From DATKJY01 sp964540105 (GTDB taxonomy: Bacteria; Zixibacteria; MSB-5A5; GN15; FEB-12): DNA of 64,000 nt. Position 1 is the first letter of the stretch; each line of letters opens with the position of its first letter. Below the pieces are notes generated by a model. It saw only the letters and a list, made by a program, of their open reading frames with translations. It made no database searches and had not been told where the DNA came from. A program made the translations under genes and the position numbers. Below are positions 8,918 through 18,030 of the stretch, piece after piece. The DNA lies in contig CAZILL010000001.1 of the NCBI GenBank assembly GCA_964540105.1, positions 434,001 to 498,000 on the forward strand, read 5' to 3'.

Positions 8918-10633
8918 GTGCATCGTTCTATCATGGCAGATAGCAGAATCAGAGACAGGCTTTGGGTTCATGGGCTGCTTCCTTACCTCGGGTTCACGAT
9001 CTTTGTGGTCGTCTATAACTGGCTGTTCCTGGGGCAGGGATTCAACGCTACCGACGAAGGATACTTGCTGTCTTTGGGTCAGAGAATCGCCAATGGCGCA
9101 ACTCCTTATGTCGATTTCTTTTTCTTGCGAACACCGCTCTCAATATATCTGCAGGCATGGCTGTTGGAACTCTTCGGAGATAGCTATACGGTACTTGCGA
9201 GTCGTGTCTATTGGAGCGCTCAGATGTGGCTGGGCGCAATTATACTGTCTTTCCTGTATTATCGCGTGGTCACCCGAGTCGAGACCTTTCTTCTGCTATT
9301 GGCCACTTGGGTCATCTCTTCGCTGCTCCTCTCATTTCCGTGGTATAGCTATGATGCCGCTTTCTTTGCCACGGTAGCGATCGTATGCTTCAACGGGCGA
9401 TGGTATTTCGTGGCCGGTATTTTGGCTGCGCTTTCAGGACTCTCAAAGCAGAATTACTTCCTCTTTGTCCCGCTCATTCTTGCGGCGGTATGGGGGATTC
9501 AGTCTCTTATAAAGGGAATCGGCCGAGTAAGTGCTAAGTCGGCTCTAATGCTGCTCGTCGGTTTCTTCGCGCCTATCTTCGGCTACGCCATCTATCTGGC
9601 AGCAAATGGTTGGTTGCAGTTGTGCTGGTTGAATGTATTCAGCCTGCCCCAGGAGGCCTCCAAGATGACCGTCTCCTGGACTCTGTTTCAGGACAATTTG
9701 GCTGCGCTGGTGACGTCTATTCCAGCGATCGCTTCGGTTACCTTGTTGTTTTACTATCGGCCTGGAAATCTGTTGATGAGAGTGGGAATTATTCTGACGT
9801 CGCTGGCGTCCGTGGTCATTGCTGCGATGGGTCATCGTAGTTTTGTGTTCAGCGTGCTGTACGCCAACTACACAATCGCGATCCTGATAGTGATTTCGGC
9901 CCTTCGCGCCCGAGGATCGAAGTGCAATGACAGAACTGCAGGAATCGTGCTGATGACTGTCGTCGGTGTTGTACTGCAGTACCTCGCAGGATTCAATTAC
10001 TATGGAGTCGAGTATGCCTACATGGGAGCGGCGGTGCTTGTCATCGCTGGTTTCATCGGCTGGCAAACTTATAGCCTGTCTCCGTACCGAAAGCTCATCT
10101 CGTTGTTGCTCATTGGAGGATTGCTCTTGCTGGGCATGTATCATAAGTACTCGTTTGTATACCGTGACGGCCCTCGAGGGCAATTGAACACCCAATTCAG
10201 GACTGAAGGACTATCTGGTATCAGTTCAACGGAACGAAACGTGAGGCAGGTCGACTCGGTAGTCGCGCTGGTACGATCGGAGTCACGTGAGAAGTCTCCC
10301 ATTTTTGTATTTCCGGACTTCCCGATTCTCTACTACCTGACTGATAGGCGTAACCCAACCCCGGTTGAATGGTACGCGCCACTTGAGCTCGGAGAAGGGT
10401 TGATCCAGGCGTCGATTGCCGGGCTACGCCGAGCCAAACCGAGTCTCGTGCTGGTGCAGAAATATCCAGAGGGGGATTTTAGTCGCATCGGCGACCAAAC
10501 CTACTATGCGAGATTTCCCCGCTACGCGCCGATTGCCGAATACCTAGATTCTGCCTATATCGTATCCGGCAGAGTCGGGGATATGATTGTGATGAAAAGG
10601 AGGATGGCATTCTCACCGTCCCCAAACAAGTGA
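8918..10633 (+). CDS. polytopic membrane glycosyltransferase, GT-C/ArnT-PMT-like
   Basis: 571 residues (566 if the second ATG at 8933 is used). About eleven hydrophobic segments run from residue 20 to 410, followed by a soluble C-terminal domain. The first extracytoplasmic loop has the acidic motif ATDEGYLLSLGQRIANG and then PYVDFFFLRTPLS, which resembles the catalytic loop of lipid-phosphate-sugar-dependent GT-C enzymes (GT39/GT83 type). Such enzymes transfer sugars or mannose to lipids or proteins on the outer face of the inner membrane. The acceptor is unknown. The gene is bracketed by a partial duplication, so it may be an insertion next to the Crp/Fnr gene. Confidence 0.75.
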   Translation: MHRSIMADSRIRDRLWVHGLLPYLGFTIFVVVYNWLFLGQGFNATDEGYLLSLGQRIANGATPYVDFFFLRTPLSIYLQAWLLELFGDSYTVLASRVYWSAQMWLGAIILSFLYYRVVTRVETFLLLLATWVISSLLLSFPWYSYDAAFFATVAIVCFNGRWYFVAGILAALSGLSKQNYFLFVPLILAAVWGIQSLIKGIGRVSAKSALMLLVGFFAPIFGYAIYLAANGWLQLCWLNVFSLPQEASKMTVSWTLFQDNLAALVTSIPAIASVTLLFYYRPGNLLMRVGIILTSLASVVIAAMGHRSFVFSVLYANYTIAILIVISALRARGSKCNDRTAGIVLMTVVGVVLQYLAGFNYYGVEYAYMGAAVLVIAGFIGWQTYSLSPYRKLISLLLIGGLLLLGMYHKYSFVYRDGPRGQLNTQFRTEGLSGISSTERNVRQVDSVVALVRSESREKSPIFVFPDFPILYYLTDRRNPTPVEWYAPLELGEGLIQASIAGLRRAKPSLVLVQKYPEGDFSRIGDQTYYARFPRYAPIAEYLDSAYIVSGRVGDMIVMKRRMAFSPSPNK

Positions 10634-10713
10634 GTCAACACCGTGGACTATTCTTGGTGGCAATGGTATCATATGCGTGTGGACAGTGATTTGAAGATCG
10701 GTGAAGCGAGGAT

Positions 10714-11400
10714 ATGTCGGTGATACGGGACATTCTGGCGAAGTCGCAATTCTTCTCGCAGCTCGATGAGAAGTCTATGGAGGAAGTGGCGGCAGCAGCG
10801 ACCACGATGACGGTCGCACGGCAGGCGATGATCTTCTTTGAAGGGGATCAGGCGCATGCGTTCTATATCGTCGGTACCGGGAAGGTTAAGGTGTTCAAGC
10901 AGTCACCGGACGGCAAGGAGCAGATTCTCATGATCGCGGGGGTCGGAGAATCGTTTGCTGAAGCGGCTCTGTTTTCCGGTGGACCATATCCGGCATCGGC
11001 GCAGGCACTTGAAGACTGCGAGCTGGTCGTGATGAATCGTGAGCGGTTTGTCGGGCTCATGGGGCGACATCCGGAGCTGGCGGTCAATCTCATCGCGCGG
11101 CTGTCGGGACTGCTGCGCAAGATGACGGCGCTCGTGGAGGAGCTGTCGCTGACGGACGTCTCGACCAGGCTGGCGCACTATTTGGTTACAAAGATTAGGG
11201 AAGAGGGAGCCACTGCGGAGCATCGAGTCACGCTGACGGTCAAGAAAGGGGTGCTGGCGTCGCAGCTGGGGACGATCCCGGAGACACTGTCGCGTTCACT
11301 GGCGCGACTAACACGCGAGAAGGTGATCGCGGTTGATGGACCGCATATTGAAGTCCTCAACCTGCCGCGACTAACTGAATTAGCGAGAGGCTCGGATTAG
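10714..11400 (+). CDS. Crp/Fnr-family transcriptional regulator
   Basis: 228 residues. An N-terminal cyclic-nucleotide-binding fold (about 10-125, including FFEGDQAHAFYIVGTGKVKVF and GESFAEAALFSG) is followed by a long dimer helix and a Crp-type winged helix (about 150-220) with recognition region QLGTIPETLSRSL. The cysteines that hold the FNR iron-sulfur cluster are missing, so it is not an oxygen sensor of the FNR kind. Sequence style is closer to DNR/Crp-like members, with ligand unknown. A Crp-type site precedes the hydrogenase operon at 49.17 kb, but no evidence links the two beyond site type. Confidence 0.92.
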   Translation: MSVIRDILAKSQFFSQLDEKSMEEVAAAATTMTVARQAMIFFEGDQAHAFYIVGTGKVKVFKQSPDGKEQILMIAGVGESFAEAALFSGGPYPASAQALEDCELVVMNRERFVGLMGRHPELAVNLIARLSGLLRKMTALVEELSLTDVSTRLAHYLVTKIREEGATAEHRVTLTVKKGVLASQLGTIPETLSRSLARLTREKVIAVDGPHIEVLNLPRLTELARGSD

Positions 11401-11423
11401 GGATTTCTTCGGTGTCATTCTGC

Positions 11424-14276
11424 TTACAGGATCTTCTTGAGATACTCGCCGGTGTATGAGGTGCGAACCGATGCGACCTCTTCCGGCGTACCCGCAGCGA
11501 TAATCCTGCCGCCGCCGTCGCCCCCCTCAGGGCCGATGTCGATAATCCAGTCGGCAGTCTTGATGACATCCAGATTATGCTCAATCACGAGCACGGTGTT
11601 GCCACGATTAACCAGCTCGTTGAGCACGCCCAACAGCATGCGAATATCTTCGAAGTGCAGGCCGGTGGTCGGTTCGTCGAGGATGTAGAGAGTGCGACCG
11701 GTGGCGAGTTTGGAGAGTTCAGCCGCGAGCTTGACGCGCTGGGCCTCACCACCGGAGAGGGTGGTAGCCTGCTGGCCGAGATGGATGTAGCCGAGACCGA
11801 CGTTGGCAAGGGTGAGCAGTTTCTTCTTTAGGCGGGGAATATGCTCGAAGAAGTTCAGAGCTTCCTCAACGGTCATATCGAGAATGTCGGCGATCGATTT
11901 TCCTTTGTAGGAGACTTCGAGCGTTTCGCGGTTATAGCGTTTCCCTTTGCAGGCTTCGCACGGGATATAAACATCGGGGAGGAAGTGCATTTCGATCTTG
12001 ATGATACCGTCCCCTTCGCACGCCTCGCAACGGCCGCCGCGTACGTTGAAGGAAAAGCGTCCGGTCTGGTAGCCGCGCGCCTTGGCCTCGGGGAGTGAGG
12101 CAAACAGATCGCGAATGAGCGTGAACAGGCCGGTGTAGGTGGCGGGGTTCGAGCGCGGAGTGCGACCGATCGGGGATTGGTCGATGTCGATGACTTTGTC
12201 GATCAGATCAAGGCCGTCGATGGACGCATACGGCAGCGAGGGAGTACGGCTGTTGTAGAAATGCCGCGACAGGATGCGGTAGAGGGTTTCGTTGACGAGG
12301 CTCGACTTGCCGGACCCGGACACACCGGTGACGGCGACGAACAAGCCGAGCGGAAACTCGACATCAACCTGTTTCAGGTTGTTGCCCGTGGCGCCGGACA
12401 ACTTGATGGCGTTGCCGTTGGCCACGCGGCGCGAGGTCGGCGTTTCCAGTTGTCTGACGTGGGAGAGATATTGGCCGGTGATCGACTTTCGAGTTTTGCG
12501 GATATCGTCGGGTGTGCCGGAAGCGACGATCTCGCCGCCATGTACCCCCGCACCGGGGCCGAGGTCGAGTACATAGTCGGCAGATTCGATCGTCTCCCGG
12601 TCATGCTCGACGACCAGAACGGTGTTGCCGATATCGCGCAGTTCGAGGAGGGTGTTGAGCAGTTTCTGATTGTCGCGCTGGTGCAGACCGATCGAGGGTT
12701 CGTCGAGGATGTAGAGCACACCGACAAGGCGGGAGCCGATTTGGGTGGCGAGACGAATTCGCTGCGCTTCGCCGCCAGAGAGGGTGGCCGCTCCACGGCT
12801 GAGAGCCAGGTAATCGAGGCCGACATCGCACAGGAAACCAAGCCGCTCGCGAATCTCCTTGAGGATCTGGCGGGCGATCAGCTGCTGACGCTTGGAGAGT
12901 TTGATGTCAGTGAAAAATTGGCGGGCCTGTTTGATCGACATGTCGCAGATGCTGTCGATGGTCTCACGATCGAGAATGACTGCGAGCGCCTCGGGGCGCA
13001 GACGGGCGCCGCTGCAGCCGGGGCAATTGCTGACGGTCATGTAGTGTTCGATCCACTGACGAATATCCTGCGAATCGGTTTGGCGATAACGACGCGTGAG
13101 GTGCGGAATGACCCCCTCGAATCGGGACTGATAGGTTCCGGCGCCACGCCCTTTGCCGGTCAGATGTTCGTATTCGAAAGAGACTTCCTCGCGACCGGAA
13201 CCGTAAAGTATGATCTCCTGGATCTTTGCCGACAGATCGGTGAAAGGGGTGGAGAATTTGAACTTGTAGTGACTGGCCAATCCTTTGAGCATATAGCGAT
13301 ACCAGTTCGACATGTCGGCTCCTCCCCACGGGTGAATAGCGCCGTCGTTGATCGAGAGGGAGTGGTTGGGGATGACGAGCTTTGGGTCGATCTCCATTTT
13401 CTGGCCGAGGCCGTCGCACACTTTGCAGGCTCCGAATGGGGAATTGAAGGAGAATAGCCGCGGGGTGGGTTCTTCATAGCTTATGTTACAGTTCAAGCAG
13501 GCAAATTGTTGGGAGTAGAGCAGGTCCTGATTCTTGATATTGATCAGCACCGTCCCCTGCGCCATCTTGATGGCGGTCTCGACGGAATCGGCCAGACGAC
13601 GCTTCGAGGAAGGCTTCGCGACGAGACGATCGATGACCGCTTCGATGGAGTGCTTCTTGTTCTTATCGATTTTGATTTCGGAATCGGACTCGATGACGTC
13701 ACCGTCGATGCGCAGCCGCAGATATCCCTCGCGACGGGCCTCGTCGATAATCTCCTTGTGCTCCCCCTTCTTTCCTCGGACCAGTGGTGCGAGAACCATC
13801 AGCCGGGTTCCCTCTTCGAAGCTCAGGACAGAATCGACGATCTGCTCGACGGTCTGCTGGGTAATCGGCTGGCGGCACTTGACACAGTGCGGGATACCTG
13901 CCCGGGCAAAGAGCAGGCGAAGGTAGTCGTAGATTTCAGTGACCGTGCCGACTGTAGAGCGCGGGTTTTTGGCTGTCCCTTTCTGTTCGATGGATATTGC
14001 AGGCGAGAGCCCTTCGATGAAATCGACATCGGGCTTTTCCATCAGGCCCAGAAACTGCCGGGCGTAGGCGGAGAGGGACTCGACGTAGCGCCGCTGTCCT
14101 TCGGCGTAGATGGTGTCGAACGCGAGTGAACTCTTGCCAGAGCCGGATAAGCCGGTGATGACGGTCAGGCTGTTGCGTGGAATCTTGACGTCGATATTCT
14201 TGAGGTTATGTTCGCGCGCACCCTTGATGTGCAGGAAATCGTTGTTGCGAGGAATTCGTTCGCGATGATTGGCCAT
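11424..14276 (-). CDS. uvrA: excinuclease ABC subunit UvrA
   Basis: With the start at ATG 14276 the product has 950 residues, the normal UvrA length. An in-frame extension to 14687 adds non-homologous sequence and overlaps the divergent methyltransferase. The protein has two ABC modules: Walker A GLSGSGKSS (42-50) and GVSGSGKSS, and two SGGEAQR signatures. The zinc sites are CVKC, CLNC...CKVC and CEAC...CEAC. UvrA scans DNA for bulky lesions and loads UvrB. It is convergent with the Crp/Fnr gene, 23 bases apart. Confidence 0.98.
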   Translation of the reverse strand: MANHRERIPRNNDFLHIKGAREHNLKNIDVKIPRNSLTVITGLSGSGKSSLAFDTIYAEGQRRYVESLSAYARQFLGLMEKPDVDFIEGLSPAISIEQKGTAKNPRSTVGTVTEIYDYLRLLFARAGIPHCVKCRQPITQQTVEQIVDSVLSFEEGTRLMVLAPLVRGKKGEHKEIIDEARREGYLRLRIDGDVIESDSEIKIDKNKKHSIEAVIDRLVAKPSSKRRLADSVETAIKMAQGTVLINIKNQDLLYSQQFACLNCNISYEEPTPRLFSFNSPFGACKVCDGLGQKMEIDPKLVIPNHSLSINDGAIHPWGGADMSNWYRYMLKGLASHYKFKFSTPFTDLSAKIQEIILYGSGREEVSFEYEHLTGKGRGAGTYQSRFEGVIPHLTRRYRQTDSQDIRQWIEHYMTVSNCPGCSGARLRPEALAVILDRETIDSICDMSIKQARQFFTDIKLSKRQQLIARQILKEIRERLGFLCDVGLDYLALSRGAATLSGGEAQRIRLATQIGSRLVGVLYILDEPSIGLHQRDNQKLLNTLLELRDIGNTVLVVEHDRETIESADYVLDLGPGAGVHGGEIVASGTPDDIRKTRKSITGQYLSHVRQLETPTSRRVANGNAIKLSGATGNNLKQVDVEFPLGLFVAVTGVSGSGKSSLVNETLYRILSRHFYNSRTPSLPYASIDGLDLIDKVIDIDQSPIGRTPRSNPATYTGLFTLIRDLFASLPEAKARGYQTGRFSFNVRGGRCEACEGDGIIKIEMHFLPDVYIPCEACKGKRYNRETLEVSYKGKSIADILDMTVEEALNFFEHIPRLKKKLLTLANVGLGYIHLGQQATTLSGGEAQRVKLAAELSKLATGRTLYILDEPTTGLHFEDIRMLLGVLNELVNRGNTVLVIEHNLDVIKTADWIIDIGPEGGDGGGRIIAAGTPEEVASVRTSYTGEYLKKIL

Positions 14277-14444
14277 AGTTACTCCGAAACCGCGAAATAT
14301 ACAGAATGTTTCCGGTCGGGGAAAGGAAGATGGGGGGATTTTTGTATCACATTTGAATGCAATGAGAGGGGAGGGGCGTTGATTCACGGCTGTTCGGGCG
14401 AAAAATCTTGACAAGGTTGCTCCCTGATCGCAGATTGGCGCGCC

Positions 14445-15047
14445 ATGCACGACCAGCACCAATCGTTCTTCGATCAAGTCGCCGCCGAATGGGATCTCAT
14501 GTTCACTGCGGAGGATTTGGAGCGACTGCAGCACCTGGTCGAGGGGATAGGCGTCGGGAAGGGGATGGACATTCTCGATCTTGGCTGCGGCACAGGTATC
14601 CTCTTTGATTTGCTGAGGAGAAAGGTGGGTGACAAGGGAACGGTCACCGGCGTGGACTTCTCGTTGAAGATGGCGCAGACGGCACATCGTAATTTCCCCT
14701 TTTCAAGTGTGAACGTTGTGGACGCAGACGTCGGAATGCTACCGTTCCGCGATCAGCGCTTCGACATGGCGGTTGCTTTTGCGTCGTTTCCGCATTTTGC
14801 AGATCAGCAGACAGCGCTTCATGAAGCGCATCGGGTGCTCAAATCATCAGCGCGATTGTACATCATTCACTTGTTGTCGTCGAAGCAGTTGGCGGAGATG
14901 CACTATCGAACCGGCGGCGCTGTAGCCCACGATGAACTGCCCACGAGGGAACGCCTTCAGACGATGTTTGCGGCAAGTCACTTCGATGACGTGCGTATCG
15001 AAGATAATCGCAATTTGTATCTGGCGTCGGCCATGAATTCCCGATAG
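14445..15047 (+). CDS. class I SAM-dependent methyltransferase (UbiE-like)
   Basis: 200 residues. SAM-binding motif I is ILDLGCGTGILFDLL (about 43-57), followed by GVDFSLKMAQ and the post-motif ADVGMLPFRDQRFD. The C-terminal half contains FASFPHFAD and HRVLKSSARLYIIH, typical of Methyltransf_11 proteins. The substrate is unknown. It is followed after 12 bases by an ECF-type S component and then by a second methyltransferase, so the three probably form one operon, perhaps around a vitamin- or quinone-like small molecule. That last step is inference. Confidence 0.85.
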   Translation: MHDQHQSFFDQVAAEWDLMFTAEDLERLQHLVEGIGVGKGMDILDLGCGTGILFDLLRRKVGDKGTVTGVDFSLKMAQTAHRNFPFSSVNVVDADVGMLPFRDQRFDMAVAFASFPHFADQQTALHEAHRVLKSSARLYIIHLLSSKQLAEMHYRTGGAVAHDELPTRERLQTMFAASHFDDVRIEDNRNLYLASAMNSR

Positions 15048-15059
15048 AATCGGCGGGTT

Positions 15060-15602
15060 GTGGCGTTCTCACACCGTACAAGACTAATAGCCCACAGCGC
15101 GCTGTACCTGGCGCTGGCCATCGTTCTGCCGATCGCGTTTCACGCCTTTGGGCTGGGCGGGCGAGTATTCCTGCCGATGCATATCCCGGTACTCCTGGCT
15201 GGGTTCTTGAGCGGCCCGGTCAGCGGGCTCTCGGTCGGTCTGCTCGCGCCCATGCTATCGTATCTTTTGACCGGCATGCCGCCGACGTATGCGGTTCCGC
15301 TGATGTCGCTCGAGCTGCCTATGTATGGGCTCGTGGCCGGAATTGCATATCAACGTCTGCGGTTGAATATTTATCTGGCGTTGCTTATCGCGATGCTGAT
15401 CGGACGACTGATGTTCGGCTTGGGATTGTTTGTCCTGGGGCTCTTTGTCGAACTGCCATACAGCGCGGCGGCATTCTTCTCAACCGGTGGCGCGATTGTG
15501 TCAAGTCTGCCGGGGATAGCCGTGCAAATAGTACTGATACCAATTGTCGTGGCGGCGCTTCGCCGCACTCGTGAAGTGAGAGAGGTTCACCATGGGTCGT
15601 GA
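15060..15602 (+). CDS. ECF transporter S component-like membrane protein
   Basis: 180 residues with a GTG start at 15060. Six hydrophobic segments match the size and layout of substrate-capture (S) subunits of energy-coupling-factor transporters. The segment beginning HIPVLLAGFLSGPVSG is typical of this family. S components bind a vitamin or metal and need an EcfAA'T module, which is not encoded in this window. The start is 12 bases after the first methyltransferase and the end overlaps the second by 11 bases, so the context points to one small-molecule pathway. Confidence 0.75.
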   Translation: MAFSHRTRLIAHSALYLALAIVLPIAFHAFGLGGRVFLPMHIPVLLAGFLSGPVSGLSVGLLAPMLSYLLTGMPPTYAVPLMSLELPMYGLVAGIAYQRLRLNIYLALLIAMLIGRLMFGLGLFVLGLFVELPYSAAAFFSTGGAIVSSLPGIAVQIVLIPIVVAALRRTREVREVHHGS

Positions 15603-16374
15603 ATACACGCTTCCGGAGTTGTATGACATTGCGTTCGACTTTCGCGATGTTCCGGCTGAAGTCGACTTCTTTCAAAAGGTATCGCGGGCATATCGAGACA
15701 GCCCAATCGGCTCTGCGCTCGAGCTGGCGTGCGGCCCCGCCTATCATGTTCGCGAATTCGCGCGCCGCGGGATCGTATCGCACGGTCTCGATCTCGAGCC
15801 GGCGATGGTGGCCTATGCCAACGGCCTCATTGCTGAGGAAAGGCTGGATGCGGTTGTCCATCACGGCGACATGCGAACGTATCGATCGGAGCAGCAGTAC
15901 GACTTCGTGTATATGTTGATGGCCTCCTATGCGCACCTTCTAACCAATCAGGATATGCTGGATAATCTCGAATGTGTAGCGAATCTGCTAAACGACGGCG
16001 GACTCTATCTCATTCAGACCGCGCACCCGAGGGACTTCTGGGGAGAAGAGGAACCGACCTTGAAGACCACCTGGCACATGACCCGCGGCGACATAACGGT
16101 CGAGACTGACTGGGGCGGGACTAATCAGCAGTTTGATTCGCTGACAGAAGTCGACGACCTTGTCGTGAGTTATACCGTCACTACTCATGGCGAGACCCGT
16201 CAGCATCAATTCCCCGATCGTCTCAGACGCTGTTCGATGGGGACATTTCTGGCGCTCCTGCGTTCTTCGGGCCGCTTCGAGATAGTTGATATGCTTGGGG
16301 ATTTTGACTTCGATGAAAAACTCACGACCGCCCGGTCGAGTGTTCGCTTTGTACCCATCTTGAGAAAGATGTAG
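15592..16374 (+). CDS. class I SAM-dependent methyltransferase
   Basis: 260 residues. SAM motif I is ALELACGPAYHVREFA (about 42-57), the acidic strand-2 end GLDLEPAMVAYA follows, and then HHGDMRTYRSEQQYDFVYML. The C-terminal part has a beta-rich extension (WGGTNQQFDSLTEVDDLV). It overlaps the ECF S-component gene by 11 bases, which suggests translational coupling. Substrate is unknown. It belongs to the same broad Methyltransf_25 group as the protein at 50.6 kb but is not a close copy. Confidence 0.85.
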   Translation: MGREYTLPELYDIAFDFRDVPAEVDFFQKVSRAYRDSPIGSALELACGPAYHVREFARRGIVSHGLDLEPAMVAYANGLIAEERLDAVVHHGDMRTYRSEQQYDFVYMLMASYAHLLTNQDMLDNLECVANLLNDGGLYLIQTAHPRDFWGEEEPTLKTTWHMTRGDITVETDWGGTNQQFDSLTEVDDLVVSYTVTTHGETRQHQFPDRLRRCSMGTFLALLRSSGRFEIVDMLGDFDFDEKLTTARSSVRFVPILRKM

Positions 16375-16385
16375 CGAAAACAGAA

Positions 16386-16415
16386 ACGCCGTCACCGAAG
16401 GAGCAGTGACGGCGT
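16386..16415. terminator. hairpin between convergent genes
   Basis: A perfect ten-base-pair stem, ACGCCGTCAC with GTGACGGCGT, encloses a ten-base loop. On the reverse strand it is followed by a T-rich stretch (TTCTGTTTTC), so it could end the secreted-protein gene. On the forward strand no T tract follows. Confidence 0.7.
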
Positions 16416-16457
16416 GCGTGAAGGGCTCACAACCACGAGAAGGAGAGAGGAGGAGTG

Positions 16458-17051
16458 TTAGTCTTGCTGGGTCCCGTTCTGAGGGGACGAACTATTCGCT
16501 GTGCTCTTGTCGCCTGAAGCCAATTTCAGTCGAGGCAGATCGAGTTCGCGGCGCAAGAGTTCAATGTAGTCTCCCATCAGGCGATACTTGTTGCTGAAGG
16601 CCGAGGTCCTGCTGATTCCGTCCTGCAGCGTTCTCTTGGCGTGGACGACATCCCAAGCTTGGGTGAGAGCGGATTGATCGAGCGTCACAGGATTCGACAA
16701 CGAATCGCGGCCTCGATTATGGGCTGTGTCCGAGACGAGGTCGGCGCGAGAGATCTGTTCTCCAAGTATCCCCAGCAACTGTTCGTCGGCTTTGATGTTA
16801 TTATCAAGGAAGTCGCAAATAACCCCTTCGAAGCGTCTGATCTCCGCGTCATTCCCTTTCAGAGCGGCGTCGTACCAAAGATCGATGCTATAGGATAGCT
16901 TCTCAGGAAGCTTACCGGAATAGTAGTAATCCTGGAGCGCGGGCGGGATGGAAAGTTGGGGAGCTTTGTCGTTCTCGCCGGAGGAGTATGCGGCGCTTCC
17001 CAATCCGAGGGACAGTATGCAGATTATGCTGCCTGTCAGGAATCGTTTCAT
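16458..17051 (-). CDS. secreted protein of unknown function
   Basis: The start at ATG 17051 is chosen because GGGAG sits a few bases upstream and the product then opens with a clear signal peptide (MKRFLTGSIICILSLGLGSA, cut near AYS). The 197-residue chain is mostly helical and charged after cleavage, with no cysteine pattern or known catalytic motif. The C-terminus is Ser/Asn/Gln-rich. I do not recognise a family. It probably resides in the periplasm. It lies between two convergent or divergent units and appears to be monocistronic, ending at the hairpin at 16386-16415. Confidence 0.65.
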   Translation of the reverse strand: MKRFLTGSIICILSLGLGSAAYSSGENDKAPQLSIPPALQDYYYSGKLPEKLSYSIDLWYDAALKGNDAEIRRFEGVICDFLDNNIKADEQLLGILGEQISRADLVSDTAHNRGRDSLSNPVTLDQSALTQAWDVVHAKRTLQDGISRTSAFSNKYRLMGDYIELLRRELDLPRLKLASGDKSTANSSSPQNGTQQD

Positions 17052-17410
17052 TGTGTCTCCCTCTGAAAAGAGATTCCACTTGTACAACACTACTGTTAAG
17101 GACGAGAGCAAACCTCACGCCGGAGCGGCTATCCGGTTGAGTGACTGTACGTTCGGGGAGATGGCACGGTATGAAAGAATTGGCTCCAGTGCACGACATG
17201 TGGGGAGAACGCCATAGTCAGGGGGAGGAGATCTGACAGCGGCGGGACTTCCACGCGGTCGAAACATTTGAGGTTCATCGACGTTACACCAGTAGGGCTT
17301 GGCAGATTTCGACCGACAGCGTATACTGTAGACTGAGTCTGCGTGTTCTTTGAAAGCTGTATAGTAGAGTCATAATTCTCCTATACGTTGAAACAGCTTG
17401 TTTGGATTAT

Positions 17411-17771
17411 GGGGGTGACAGGTTTCGACGGGTTTAGCGGGGGATTATCGGCGTGCCGGGGTTGTCTGGGTCCCCGTTATCAAACTGGGCAAAACACAAA
17501 TGGCGAATATAACTACGCCATGGCTGCCTAACCTCACGGTTAGTTGAAGTGCCCGTCGTGCCTGACCTTTCGCCTTCAAGGTCGGGACACGGCGTCGATT
17601 AAAGAGGGCTCGGTGATCTGACGCCGTTAACGATCGCTCAAATACAACGGCTGGCTGTTGGCATGGCCTGTCTATCGGCAGTGCTGACGGCGAGAGACTA
17701 ATGAGAGACTACGCACGTAGAAGGTGATTTGACGTTATTCTCGGACGGGGGTTCGATTCCCCCCACCTCCA
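17411..17771 (+). ncRNA. ssrA: transfer-messenger RNA (tmRNA), single-piece
   Basis: The 5' end GGGGGTGACAGGTTTCGACGG and the 3' end GGGGTTCGATTCCCCCCACCTCCA are diagnostic. Acceptor bases GGGGGTG pair with CACCTCC, and the T-arm is intact. CCA is not encoded after the discriminator A. The tag reading frame ends in YNYAMAA before TAA at 17527-17529. Read with a Gly resume codon it gives GQNTNGEYNYAMAA, though the exact resume codon is not proven. Several pseudoknot-like stems lie between. A possible promoter is TTGAAA (17350) with CATAAT (17371), but its spacing is short. The 359 bases upstream otherwise show no gene. Confidence 0.97.
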
Positions 17772-17898
17772 AATCATTGTGTCCCTTTAAGTTACCGTCG
17801 CACAAGGGGTAGGATGAATTACCTATTCCCCCGTCCCCTGGTGTCTCACAACGAATTATCAATGAGTTACGACAACGTTGGTCACGATTTGGTCACAG
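17746..17898 (+). repeat. ssrA 3' end with att-like downstream flank (array copy 0)
   Basis: The functional tmRNA 3' end (core 17746-17771) is followed by a hairpin (GGGGTAGG paired with CCTATTCCCC), the string CGTCCCCTGG, and the arm-like motif GGTCACGATTTGGTCACA at 17880-17897. The same order recurs at the copies near 20.9, 29.8, 35.9 and 50.1 kb. This is the left boundary of the module array. Confidence 0.8.
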
Positions 17899-17975
17899 TC
17901 AATGTAGTACCACTCTAGTCAAAATATCTCCGCATTTCATTTTGGGATGTTGTGTCCTTCTCACGTCTCTTCTTC

Positions 17976-18008
17976 TTGACACTCTTGGTCATTTGGCGAT
18001 ATTGCCAA
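17976..18008 (+). promoter_or_regulatory. promoter and operator of the module-1 operon
   Basis: A TTGACA at 17976-17981 is followed by the palindrome TTGGCGATATTGCCAA (17993-18008), which overlaps the expected -10 region. The same dyad, TTGGC-N6-GCCAA, recurs at 18381-18396 before the permease gene. Position over the -10 fits repression by the ArsR-family protein encoded just downstream. Confidence 0.7.
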
Positions 18009-18030
18009 GTATAAGTTGAGGTGATACAAT

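Noticed and set aside
9545..10195. 216-codon minus-strand frame
   Set aside because: Opposite the membrane glycosyltransferase. Gln/His/Ser-rich, a typical shadow of hydrophobic codons.
12177..13457. 426-codon plus-strand frame
   Set aside because: Complete antisense of uvrA. The reverse-strand product has all UvrA motifs and the forward frame has none.
14277..14687. N-terminal extension of uvrA
   Set aside because: It lacks homology and overlaps the divergent methyltransferase. ATG 14276 gives the usual UvrA start and length.
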